DNA of 64,000 nucleotides, taken from contig JBAMJV010008309.1 of assembly GCA_037951105.1 (NCBI GenBank), forward strand, positions 1 to 64,000, written 5' to 3'. Below the pieces are notes generated by a model. It saw nothing but the letters and a program-made list of their open reading frames with translations, was not told the origin of the DNA and did not search any database. How positions within the stretch are numbered: the first letter of the stretch is position 1; each line of letters starts with the position of its first letter. The translations under genes and the position numbers were made by a program. This stretch comes from Echinarachnius parma (Eukaryota > Echinodermata > Echinoidea > Clypeasteroida > Echinarachniidae). This document shows, one piece after another, positions 1 to 9,861 of the stretch.

Positions 1-787
1 CTGAATATAAACAATAGTGTCAGCATGGGTGCATGTGCAGTGACTTGTGCAAGTGCTAAAATAATACAAAGAATGGTGAGTGAATAAACGGAACAAGGAA
101 TTGCAGTCATTGATGGCGGTTCTGGTTTAGTACTGACCACCGCCAGGTCAGGAAAAAAAGAGGAATAACAAAGCATGAGAGAACGGACAGTACTATCAAG
201 AGGTAAGAGGAATTCAGATTCAGAATGGATCATTTAAATGCGCTAGAGTCGAGGCACCAAGGAAATTGGTCACTCATTGAGAGGATCTCCCATGTATTTA
301 CTACATACTACAATAGGTAGTACAAACAGCAAGTAATTTATAGTACAATGAATCGTATCAACACAATTAAAAGTGTGTTTTCATTCGACTTAACATTGTT
401 AAGTCGAATGAAAACAGAATGGTAAACCAGCGAATTACCACGCGGTTTACCTCAGTGCATGTGGACAGTTATTAAACAAATAATAACAAAGACACGATAG
501 AGAAAGATAAACAGATCGCAATCTAGAGACTAATCTATAAAAGGGAATTGTTAACAATCAAAATAAAAGTGTACAAAATCAATCATTCCAATATAAATGT
601 GTTTACATTATATAACAGACGAAGGGAATAGAATAACACGAACATTCTATAGGGTGTTAGAATTTAGAAAGCGTGTTCTCTATTGTGAGTCAAAGTAGTC
701 AATGTATGGCAATCTCGACAAAGACGCGCACACGACCCGGCAAGCATGACAAAAGGAACCGATACGCTATACAAATCGCATAGCATG
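1..787. other. No recognisable feature
   Basis: AT-rich sequence without a convincing reading frame, RNA gene or terminal repeat. A short perfect inverted repeat lies at about 368-415, where a segment ending in TTCATTCGACTTAACA is mirrored by TGTTAAGTCGAATGAAAAC. This is a small hairpin of unknown meaning. Confidence 0.5.
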
Positions 788-1062
788 ACATGTTTGTCCT
801 GTTAGCTGGAGTTCCACCTCGGTGGAAATCAACTGGTCACATTCTTTTCTGATGTTGACACGTTTAGCTCTTCTGACAACAATCCCATGCTGTTTTAACT
901 GCCCCCTCCCCCCAGGCCTAGTGCTATCATAGAGATAATCTTCTCTGGGCTGCAGTAAACTGGATGGCCACTAGTCTATGTTTGCAGACCTCTTCATTCT
1001 TATTGTATTAATACATGACCTATAAACATTCAGACAGCATGTCTATTTAAGTTGTCTGTAGC
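788..1062 (-). repeat. Dispersed repeat family A, copy 1
   Basis: This stretch is the reverse complement of 49424-49672 with high identity, sharing the block reading GACAACTTAAATAGACATGC and the palindromic GAGTTCCACCGAGGTGGAAC. A more diverged third copy lies near 57780-57960. The repeat is non-coding, ends close to the palindrome, and looks like a dispersed mobile repeat. I could not define terminal repeats or target duplications, so its class is unknown. The frame at 1030-1398 on the minus strand runs off this repeat and resembles no protein family I know. Confidence 0.7.
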
Positions 1063-1460
1063 AGTTATCCTGCCTGTAGTGGCCACTGAACTAAACATGA
1101 TTTCCCTGCAGAGAAAAAATGGAATGATCATGTCAGCAGTTGCCATGTTTCTAATTCTAAAAGTAAAACACCAGTCTCTATTGAGGCCAATAGCTGCATA
1201 AGAGGTAGCAACATTCATATCAATGTCAATAACCAGGTGCAAAATACATGCGTAGCAACATGGCTGGTACAAATCCATGAAATAAAACAAAATAAATGTG
1301 CCACTGTTTAGTACTAGCTGCTGTACAACATTTTTAATTTTCACTAGTACTTCGAGTTTACATAGTGGTGACATATTACAACAAATCCATCCTTCCAAAA
1401 TATTGCGGAAGTGTCAACAAACAATTATAAATACAGAGAAGAAAATATAACATATATATA

Positions 1461-2414
1461 CCGTCAAAACTGTCTATAGCGACCACTCAAGGGACCGGCG
1501 AAAAGCGGTCGCTATGGGCAGGTGGTCGCATTAGACAGGTTGTCGGTCATTTTGAATGTCTTGTCGCATAATATATTGTGCCTGTATGCATGCACATGAC
1601 TTATTTGACATTTGTACACGCATGTCCATATTTCATTAATTTAGTTGCATGCATAACCACAGCAAAAGTTGAAATGATATATATTGGCATTATTAAATAT
1701 TTAAAATGTGTATTATCTGTTTATGTGAAATAAAGATGTATTTACTTTATTTACTCATCATGAGACTTGAAATAATCAGCTGCACTTTTAATATGCGCGT
1801 GTGGAGTTTTCTATATAGAATTCTCAGGTCAAGATGTATACTGTTTGGTCGTAACAAGCGCACAGATTATCAATGAAAATAGTAAAAACACGGGGGCAAC
1901 ACCCCGCCTCGGCAATAACAATATTTTTTAGATGAAATTCAATTGTGATGTTGTAAAGTGCCTTGTTCGACGCATTTCTGTATCAGCATCAAGTATTGAA
2001 TGGCAATAATCTTTGTTTATGAGTCTGAAAAGTTGGTATCAGTATAATTGACTACGGGAACCGGGTAGGTTGTGTACAAAGTCAGAGGTGATTTCAGAAA
2101 CTCGTAGGGAACGGGTCTGTCTGAAGGTCATTGTGATTTCAACATTATGTTATACGCATTGGCATGATCACACATGGAGCCTTGAACGACCAGAGGCGGC
2201 CGAGTCGATGCCTTGGTTGCTCATTAGTGCCAATTTTTGGTCGCTATACACAGGTTTAATACCTGCGTCGGGACCCAAATAGGGTGGTCGCGTTAGACAG
2301 GTGGTCGCATTACGCAGATCGTTTAACATATGATTTTTCAGGGGAGGACCGGAGAGCAGTCGTTATGAGCAGGTGGTCGCTATATACAGGTGGTCGCATA
2401 AGCAGGTTTGATTG
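1461..2414. mobile_element. Non-autonomous pogo/Tigger-like element, TA target duplication
   Basis: The left end begins CCGTCAAAACTGTCTATAGC after a TA dinucleotide (1459-1460). The right end, read in reverse, begins CAATCAAACCTGCTTATGCG after another TA (2415-2416). Both ends are followed by repeated copies of a GGTCGC-rich subterminal motif (GGTGGTCGCATTAGACAGG type). Inverted ends, TA duplication and this terminal sequence are typical of pogo/Tigger-type members of the Tc1/mariner superfamily. The 954-bp interior has no long reading frame, so the copy is non-autonomous. A fragment of a related terminus is seen near 43388. Confidence 0.75.
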
Positions 2415-2614
2415 TATATGAACAAAATACAAATTTGTATTGACATTTTTGCGTCAAGAAAACAAAATATACATGTACTTAAATATACGCGTGAGTAAAT
2501 AATGAATTGTAAATGAATTCACGGTGTAAACGTTTGATTTTAAAACGTATAGTTCATATGCAAGAGCGAGAGTGAAATTAGGCAAAACAATATAGGCAAT
2601 ACAAATTAGACTTA

Positions 2615-2862
2615 AACATGCCAAATCAAGTACTTTTGGCAGTAATAGTAGATAAAAGGTTATTGTGGAAAGATCATAATACTGATTCTGTTTGTAATAA
2701 GATTTCTAAGAATATAGGTATTATGTATAAAGTAAACTACTAACCCAAATTTGCATTGAAAATGATTTTTTATACTATTGTCGCACCTTTGACGCATGAT
2801 GGTAGTCTTGCCTTGGGTAGTACATCAAATATGTATTTAGATAAGAATCGTAGATCATTCAC
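2615..2862 (+). pseudogene. LINE RT C-terminal remnant
   Basis: Translated in one plus frame, the stretch reads VDKRLLWKDH, then NKISKNIGIMYKV, then PKFALKMIFYTIVAPLTH and LALGSTS. This is the segment just after the RT catalytic block in CR1/Jockey-like LINEs, where families usually read LSWKDH, SKNIGILYK, LKTLYYTLI and WGS. A stop codon (TAA after YKVNY) breaks it. The remaining C-terminal portion of a similar element reappears at 5349, so the two pieces may be one LINE split by the insertions between them. Confidence 0.65.
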
Positions 2863-3540
2863 CTGTGTATTATCATACTAATGCCCCCCCCCCCCCCCCT
2901 TCCGCGATTTTTGTTATTGCTCCAAAACGGTGTAAGATGACGTGCCGCTGCTTGGTGGCTTTTTTTTTTCGGGTCTTGCGCACATTTTAAAACAAAAATC
3001 TCGAAAATCGGACCTACCGTTACAAAGTCACGTGACCTTTTGTCTATGCATGTCAGCCCGAAAATCGCTCAATTTCGTGATTTGTGTACAAAACATATGG
3101 AAATATCACTTTTCGTAAAATGAGGTGTATCATTAGTTATTTGGTGTTGCTTACATTTTATATGTTTGTTTTGGGGTTCAAAATAGTTAAATTATAGTTA
3201 GAAATAAAATAAACAACAAAAACAATAAAATACATAAGTTTTAAAAAAACAAAGAAATACATAAGAAATTAACAAAACAAAGAAATACATAAGAAATTAA
3301 CAAAACAATAGAAAACATAAGGAAGAACCGGGCTCTTCCAAATTTGTTTGTCGTATTATCATTCCAAATGCTCTAAAGAATATATGTAGTGAAAATCAGA
3401 GTTTAATTATGAAGAATATATGATTTATGGTTAAAAATATGAATTTCATGACTTATTTGCATAAATTACCATAAATATGCAAATTAATGAATTTTTCAAA
3501 AATTTGAAAAAATTACCATTGTATTCTATACAATTCACTT
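2863..3540. other. Poly-C tract and unclassified repeat segment
   Basis: A run of about 17 C residues lies at 2883-2899. The block 3008-3075, containing GGACCTACCGTTAC and CTATGCATGTCAGCCC, recurs at 6068-6122, so both belong to one dispersed repeat. No coding signal is seen. Confidence 0.5.
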
Positions 3541-3616
3541 ATCGCTGCAATAATGACGTCACTCAAAACTCATCGGCTATGCGATGAGTTTTGAGTGACG
3601 TCATTATTGCAGCGAT
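3541..3616. repeat. Perfect 35-bp hairpin with CRE-like palindrome
   Basis: Left arm 3541-3575 and right arm 3582-3616 are perfect reverse complements around a 6-nt loop. Each arm contains AATGACGTCACTC, which includes the TGACGTCA palindrome bound by CREB/ATF factors. It may be a tiny fold-back MITE or the terminus of the adjoining repeat. No target duplication is clear. Confidence 0.8.
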
Positions 3617-3626
3617 CGAAAAAAAA

Positions 3627-5261
3627 GCCGGATTCTAACAAGGACTAGCGACATAAATCATCAATTTGAGGTAAGTTATCATTCTTTTTAAAGAAATAAA
3701 ATATGATGTACGGTAGGTTGGGGGTTTCATTGAGTACTAGAACTACAAACAGTTAATAAATAATAAGTATATAGGAGCTAAAACACCTCATCGCACATCT
3801 ACAAAAATGTACCTGCAAGATTTCGAGCGACGTCGCGTCCCAGCGCTGTGCTACGCACAGCGCTGATCAAAGTTAACACGAAGTTGAAGTTCAGATATTG
3901 TTGAATGGATAAGAAATATAAAAAGAATACAAAAATAAAAATAATTATTATGATAACCATGGTAACCGATTTCTTACAGACTACTTGATTAGAGATAATT
4001 CATAATGATAATCTTTAAAAAGAGACATTTTTTCTAACTTGTTTTACAGATTGAGTGACATGAAGCCTGCACCCCCCCCCCCCACCCCTCCCCCCCCCCA
4101 CCCCTCCCCCCCCCTAAAAATCAAGTACGGGTCTTGTTACTATGACAACCAAGTATTTACAGACCATACATTACAGAAGCTATGACGTTATACAAATCTA
4201 TTTTTAGAATTTATTATGTTTAACTTTTTTTCCGAAAGAGCATAACAAATACTGTCCAAATGTCGGAAATTATTTGAATATGTATTCGCATGGGATATGC
4301 CCATTCGAATGGTTTGTTGTTGCAATAGACAAACAATTTTATAGTGCTCTGGTTCATAACTCTATGAACCAGAGCATTATAACACTGATTGCCTATTGAA
4401 TTAAAATTCATTCGTATCGGCATATCTCACCCATTTGGACATTATTGTGTATGTTTGCCGGATTCTAACAAGAACTAGCGACATAAATCATCAATTTGAG
4501 GTAAGTTATCATTCTTTTTAAAGAAATAAAATATGATGTACGGTAGGTTGGGGGTTTCATTGAGTACTAGAACTACAAACAGTTAATAAATAATAAGTAT
4601 ATAGGAGCTAAAACACCTCATCGCACATCTACAAAAATGTACCTGCAAGATTTTGAGCGACGTCGCGTCCCAGCGCTGAGCTACGCACAGCGCTGATCAA
4701 AGTTAACACGAAGTTGAAGTTCAGATATTGTTGAATGGATAAGAAATATAAAAAGAATACAAAAAATAAAAATAATTATTATGATAACCATGGTAACCGA
4801 GTTCTTACAGACTACTTGATTAGAGATAATTCATATAATTTTTAAAAAGAGACATTTTTTCTAACTTGTTTTACAGATTGAGTGACATGAACCCTGCCCC
4901 CCCACCCCCCCCCCCCCCTTAAAAATCAAGTACGGTTTTTGTTACCATGACAACCAAGTATTTACAGACCATACATTACAGAAGCTATGACGTTATACAA
5001 ATCTATTTTTAGAATTTCTTATGTTTAACTTTTTTTCCGAAAGAGCATAACAAATACTGTCCAAATGTCGGAAATTATTTGAATATGTATTCGCATGGGA
5101 TATGCCCATTCGAATGGTTTGTTGTTGCAATAGGCAAACAGTTTTATAGTGCTCTGGTTCATAACTCTATGAACCAGAGCATTATAACACTGATTGCCCG
5201 TTGAATTAAAATTCATTCGTAACGGCATATCTCACCCGTTTGGACATTATTTTGTATGTTC
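3627..5261. repeat. Two-copy tandem duplication, unit about 830 bp, with internal fold-back
   Basis: Unit 1 (3627-4456) and unit 2 (4457-about 5261) share almost the whole sequence from GCCGGATTCTAACAAG to the CATATCTCACCC end. Most of the 25-bp length difference comes from C-rich runs (about 4071-4114 and 4900-4918). Each unit carries the hairpin CAGCGCTGTG/CACAGCGCTG near its middle. Each also has a long imperfect palindrome near its right end (about 4255-4440 and 5060-5245), centred on TGCTCTGGTTCATA and its complement. The 67-residue minus-strand frames at 4220-4423 and 5025-5228 simply read through this palindrome and are not genes. High identity points to a fairly recent duplication or an assembly duplication. 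Confidence 0.8.
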
Positions 5262-5348
5262 CTTCGGAAAATGAAGTTCAAATTGAGAAATTCTAATCAT
5301 AGAATTTGATGACGTCACACTTCAGTACTCTATTGGATAGCAAATAGT

Positions 5349-6047
5349 TTGTGTTTTTCTCTTGTTTATCCTCTACACACATGTTTGTTGTGTTTCATTT
5401 ATCCTCATCCTTCAACTGTAAACTGTTCAAACGTTTTGTACAAAAGGTACTGTCCCTTTAAATGTATACTACCTGATTTACTTCTCTTATGTTTTTCATT
5501 GAAGTGTAATACTCATAGTTATGGCACTAGAAATTCCGCAAATTCTAATTTACCTCCAATACGAACTACTTTGTCTCATAAATCCATTTTCTTTAATGGT
5601 CCAATATTTGGAATTCCTTTCGTGAATATATACAAAAGTCGTGTTCATTGAATTCTTTTAAACGGATCTTAAAACAATATCCTACAAAGTCTTTTCCTGT
5701 ATGATGATATTTTAAACTTTTAAAATTCTATAATATGCATGTTCGCTTAGGTTGTTTTAGTGTTTTTTGTATTGTTTTGTTTTTGTGTTGTTGTAGCTAT
5801 ACAAAATTAATCTTTTAAATTTGTAGTATTTACAAATAAAATTCCAGGGTCAGCAATTTATAAGGATTTTTTTTTTTTTTTTTCTGGCCGCTACCTACTC
5901 AAATATGTACCTTTTTTCGTTTGTGCTTATACTACGTATTATGTAAATTATTTTAGTATGTGTTTGGTCGTTATACGTGTTTCATTTGTCACTTTGTATA
6001 CTTTATGAATGTAATACACTGGATATGAAATGAAATGAAATCTTTTA
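5349..6047 (+). pseudogene. LINE 3' end: RT tail and AATGA-rich terminus
   Basis: The plus frame ends in HSYGTRNSANSNLPPIRTTL, then SHKSIFFNGPIFG. This is the conserved C-terminus of many CR1/Jockey-type LINE polyproteins (pattern HSYNTRNS, then R-T-x-x-G-x-x-S-I-x-x-x-G-P). Upstream residues are frameshifted. Downstream lies a T-rich 3' UTR, and the piece finishes in repeated GAAAT units (about 6027-6045), as LINE 3' ends often do. It is probably the distal part of the element whose RT segment lies at 2615-2862. Confidence 0.65.
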
Positions 6048-6247
6048 AAAAATTTTTTTTTTGAAAAACGGACCTACCGTTACGTGACCTGTGTCTATGC
6101 ATGTCGGCCCAAAAATCGCTCATCCCCGCAAGCCTCCCGCACCACGCGACTTACCCGTTTCCGAATTCCGATATAAGTGGCCTCCGCACGTTGCGGGCGA
6201 CCTTTCTTTGTTGGTAGTGTATACAGCCACACGCGTGTGTCTTTACC

Positions 6248-6274
6248 ATACGGCCACACCGCGTGTGGCCGTAT
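6248..6274. repeat. Short hairpin ATACGGCCACAC
   Basis: Perfect 12-bp arms around CGC. It lies in a GC-richer stretch (6120-6330) that starts with the repeat shared with 3008-3075. Confidence 0.7.
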
Positions 6275-6338
6275 CTATACAGCCTGATATGGATACAACC
6301 ACACTCGCGCATGCGCATAGCCAAAAAGAAGCGAACAG

Positions 6339-6412
6339 CAAGACCGGGATTCGAACTAGGTGTCTTTTGGTTATCAGACTACGAGCATACTATTGCGCCA
6401 CAGCGAGTGGCT
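6339..6412 (-). ncRNA. tRNA-like sequence, probable tRNA pseudogene or SINE head
   Basis: On the minus strand TGGCGCAATAG fits the RNA polymerase III A-box consensus. About 40 bases later GTTCGAATC fits the B box exactly, followed by CCGG. A D-stem GCGC/GCTC can be drawn with one mismatch, and a loop reading CTGATAA could hold a GAT (Ile) anticodon. The acceptor and T stems do not pair well, so I do not call a functional tRNA. The best reading is a decayed tRNA or the promoter end of a tRNA-derived SINE. The frames across it on the plus strand (6091-6462, 6263-6445) are not supported as genes. Confidence 0.45.
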
Positions 6413-6461
6413 TGGTTTGCAGTCGGGTTTGTCGGACTGTCTTAATTTTCGAGGATATATA

Positions 6462-6720
6462 ACCCTAACCTAAACACTAACCCTAACCCCTAATTTGGTG
6501 GCTATAGGTCAGATCAACGGCTATAGGTCAGATTTAGTGGCTATAGGTCAGATTTAGTGGCTATAGGTCAGATTTGGTGGCTATAGGTCAGATTTGGTGT
6601 CTGTAGGTCAGATCAAGTCTATACAGATCAGATTTAGTGGCTAGTATAGGTCAGATTAATGGCTATAAGTCGGTATGCACATGCGTTAAGGCTATAAGTC
6701 GGTATGCACATGCGCTACCG
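6462..6720. repeat. Telomere-like CCCTAA stretch and 20-bp minisatellite
   Basis: At 6462-6494 there are degenerate CCCTAA units (AACCCTAACCTAAACACTAACCC). From 6495 to about 6670 the unit GGCTATAGGTCAGATTTAGT repeats about eight times with small changes. It is followed by two copies of a 30-bp unit containing GGCTATAAGTCGGTATGCAC. The telomere-like part is short and internal, so it may be an interstitial telomeric tract or coincidence. Confidence 0.7.
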
Positions 6721-7729
6721 TAAGATTATACGCAAGAGGCTGTATACACTGCCTTCTTTGTTTACGATGGAAAATCGAACAGCAAGAGAAACAAATGAAA
6801 CTTATATTGACGATTTATGTAAGTATGACTTATCATTTTGAAAATTACATTTTGTACAATCAATCATAAAATCAGCTTCAATCTAGGTATGCATTTGTTG
6901 AATTTAGATAGGCTGTTCCTTTCTCTCTATTTGTAGTTCAAATTGTGTGTTTTAGATTGTACCACTTTCATCATGCACCAAATCGCACAATTTCAAGTAA
7001 AGAAATACAAAATCTCCCTATGCTGGGAGGGGGTGTACCCCTACACCCCCCCCCCCCCCCCCCCCCCCAGCTAAGTTGCTTCGCTCAGCCTCTGGCTTGG
7101 TCGCTTCTCTCCCTCGCAAAGTCTCAATCTCACCTCTGGCTCAAAGTTGGCAACCCTGTACTCTACAGCGCTGGGAACCATCCACAAAGTATTTAAATAA
7201 TTCCTGGAATTCATTAGAAAAAATGCATTGTCTCAGATCTAAAATGGACTGTACCGCATTCCATGTTGCGAGCTGATGTACATTAGCTTGTTATGTTGTG
7301 AACAGGGCATATTTAGCGTCTATCATAGAGTTGTGTATAACATGCAAGTATTATTGTGAACGTGTGGGCACGTGTGGCACAGCTATAGCACTGTTTGGCC
7401 GCTCGCGGTCAAATTTAGTATCGTGGCGCTTTGAACAAAAATATAGATTTTGAACATGGAAAAGTTCTAATGCAGATCGACACACGGAGTGATCACAGAT
7501 TTATTAGAGCAAAATTAAGGATTAAATAGAAGATCGAACGTATAAGAAGAACGAAGACATGAAAAGATATTGACAAGGGAGATATTGACAGCTTGCCAAA
7601 AAGCAACACCACAAAAAAGAAACGACAGAAACCATTGAGCAGTTCTATAGAGAACTGTAAAATACAAATAGACCAGATAGGAGGACAGATACAAACTGGA
7701 ATACAAAACATGCAAAAGGGGATAGTATA
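6721..7729. other. No recognisable gene; poly-C run
   Basis: A run of more than 20 C residues lies at about 7047-7069. The overlapping frames at 6945-7276 cross this run and are compositional. Nothing else is identifiable. Confidence 0.45.
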
Positions 7730-7950
7730 CCACCTATTGAGAAAGATAAAGTGCACAAAGCTCTAGATCAAATGAAGAAAGAAAGGCTCGTGGAGAGGAC
7801 CATTTAACTGTATATTGAAGTTGGGAGGATAGAGTACTGCCAACATCTTGGGAAATTTGTTTAACAGGATCCTTCAACTGGAACACGTCCCTTCCCAGTG
7901 GAATAAACGTAAAGTTACTATACTGTTTATACAAGGACACACAAGCCATT
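7730..7950 (+). pseudogene. LINE RT remnant (RTE-like), frameshifted
   Basis: Across shifting plus frames the translation gives segments resembling the RT entry region: L-D-Q-M-K-K-E-R, then R-G-E-D-H-L-T, then ILGNLFNRILQLEHVPSQWN followed by K-R-K-V-T-I-L-F. The last part matches the well-known pattern L-x-x-L-F-N-x-x-L-x-x-x-x-x-P-x-x-W-x-x-x-x-I-x-x-L-F-K of RTE-like and related LINEs. At least two frameshifts separate the pieces. It is a dead fragment, and its orientation is clear. Confidence 0.55.
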
Positions 7951-8591
7951 ATATAGATATATACATTAAGTTAGTTGTGGCCAAACATTCACTTAACTTT
8001 GTAATTTGTGTACAAACTTATTGGAATATTTTTCCCTAGAATACAAAAATCTGCATTATTGTTCATTCGAAGCGATGTAATTATTTAATTTGGGGCAAAA
8101 CATTGTACAAAATGTATTCCATCGACAAAAAACAATAAAAATGCATGAGTCTAAAAAACATAGAAACACATACGATATACCCAAAAGCAAAAAATTACAT
8201 AGGGAAAAGGTTCGTTGTCGCAATTTGTAATATTGTGACCTGTTATCAAGGTCATATATAATCATATGTATGAAAAGAGCATATTTTGAGCAGCAATTTC
8301 TGATTTATACACAAAAAGAAGATCACTGCATTAATTCGCATTTAATTAAGTCATTGATATCCACTATAAAGCTGCCACTCTCCACGGGCTAACACATAAA
8401 AACATAATCTAGGCATGTATTGTTTTCCCCAAAACAATGACAATTTGTCCCTCCAGATGGTACCAAAACGTGAAATTTGCGGTCAATGGACTAAAAAAAG
8501 ACAAGCAAACCTGTTGAAAAAAGATTCAAGATAAGTAGATAAAACATACACAAATGTGACGCAGATCGGATATTCATGAAATCAATCCGTC
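7951..8591. other. No recognisable feature
   Basis: AT-rich sequence without protein similarity or repeat structure that I can identify. Confidence 0.4.
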
Positions 8592-9130
8592 TTGGTCACA
8601 TCAGATGGCTACTCTTGCAATAGTCTTCTTGCTGGTATACCTGACATTGAGATTTCAAGACTACAACGTCTACAACATGCGTTTGCTAGAATCATTACTC
8701 GTTCTAAACGCCACGACCATATATCCCCTGTATTATATTATCTTCAGTGGCTGCCTGTTCATATACGCATACATTTTTCAATATCGTTGATAATGTTTAA
8801 ATGTTCTACAGGCAATGCCCCTAGCTGTCCCGTATGTACCGACGAGAAGTCTCATAAATTGTTTGTTATACCAAAAGTGTTTTCAAGATCTTATGATGAA
8901 CGAACATTCTCCTTTATTGGACCATATTTATGGAACGCTCTGCCTAACTGGTCAACAACTCTTCCTTAATTGACTCATTAAAAGATAATCTAAACAATTA
9001 TCTTTTCAAACAACATTATCAGTCATAGCTCAACCACTCTCTATTTCTTTACTTCGTATATTCTAATTTCCTTTTGTAATGCGCTTAGAGGCTTGTTTGC
9101 ATTAAGCGCTATATAAATTCGTCATATTAG
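8592..9130 (+). pseudogene. LINE 3' terminal fragment (CR1/Jockey-like)
   Basis: The 125-residue frame reads CNSLLAGIPDIEISRLQRLQ, then HAFARIITRSKRHDHISPVL, then LQWLPVHIRI and FKCSTGNAPS. It ends with R-T-F-S-F-I-G-P-Y-L-W-N-A-L-P. This is the typical carboxy-terminal region of CR1/Jockey-clade LINEs. About 20 residues usually present after the A-P-S position are missing. A short frameshifted extension reading NLNNYLFKQHYQ precedes the stop, and the 3' end carries the GCGCTATATAAATT motif common in such tails (9103-9116). Only this 3' part is present, consistent with 5' truncation on insertion. Confidence 0.8.
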
Positions 9131-9640
9131 TATGTTCTTTCTTTAGTTGTATTTATGGATTAATGTTTGCCTTCAAACTGTAACATACCCATCTACGTGA
9201 AGTTTGGAGACAAAAATACGTACACGAAGGCGACAAAGTCCAAGACGTGTGCCTCATCGGCACAATACAATGGTTATAACTTGGGGCAGGGGTAACTGTT
9301 TTTGCTAGTTTTCGTGCGATTTCATTCATGAAAATGCATATTTCAGAAGATAGATTTGCATAAAGCACATTATTGTTTAGCATGCTCATTGAACTATCCT
9401 GATTGTACTAATGAATGCCTAGTTCAACAGTATTTTATTGTTTCACTTTAAACGTGTAGTCGTTGACAACAGTGTTCGTAGGTCTGCAGCTGAGACTAAC
9501 TTTACAAACAGTGGTCTGGATATAAAACATGGTTTATTAAACCTGCTTTTTTGGAATAAAAGAGCGGGTTGAGTTCAAACCGTGGTTCAAGCGAACCGTG
9601 GTATATTTACAAACCTCCTTTGTAAAGTCGTGCCCATGTG
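9131..9640. other. No recognisable feature
   Basis: No repeat or coding similarity is identified. This would be intron or downstream sequence if the ankyrin exon at 9654 belongs to a minus-strand gene. Confidence 0.35.
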
Positions 9641-9653
9641 TTTCAGTACTAAC

Positions 9654-9855
9654 CTGCGCCATGGTCCAGTAACAATTTCACCATCTCCAAGTTGCCGCTT
9701 TGTGCCACGTAGTGCAGTGCGCCATAGTTTCTCCCGTTGTGTACATTGATGTCGTCCGGAGACATTTTTGGCACGAGAGTCCTCAGCTCATCAAATTTGC
9801 CCAAACTAGCAGCCTGCAAATAGATATCGATAGAGTAATTAAACGAACTCGCCAT
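9654..9855 (-). CDS. Ankyrin-repeat protein, probable first coding exon
   Basis: On the minus strand, a Met in a strong initiation context (GGCCATGGCG, Met codon 9855-9853) opens a frame of about 67 residues. It begins MASSFNYSIDIYLQAASLGK and ends with GALHYVAQSGNLEMVKLLLD, then H-G-A. The latter is a clear ankyrin repeat: the A-L-H-x-A/V-A-x-x-G-x-x-x-x-V-x-x-L-L-x-x-G-A pattern. The upstream A-A-x-x-G-K-x-x-E-L-R-x-L-V part is a second, degenerate repeat. Coding ends at a good splice donor (GCAG followed by GTTAGT, intron starting at 9653), with the last codon split. An in-frame Met two residues further upstream (9861) is possible. Later exons are not visible to the left, so they may be beyond the window or too short to recognise. 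Ankyrin repeats bind proteins; the partner cannot be inferred. This is the most credible host-gene exon in the window. Confidence 0.65.
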
Positions 9856-9861
9856 GGCCAT

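Noticed and set aside
5025-5228. Duplicated 67-residue gene (with 4220-4423)
   Set aside because: The frame is the read-through of a palindrome within an 830-bp tandem duplication. Conservation reflects the recent DNA duplication.
6091-6462. 123-residue plus-strand protein
   Set aside because: It reads antisense through a tRNA-like sequence and a hairpin, with no family resemblance and no splice support.
6462-6494. A true telomere end
   Set aside because: The CCCTAA-like stretch is about 33 bp, degenerate and internal.
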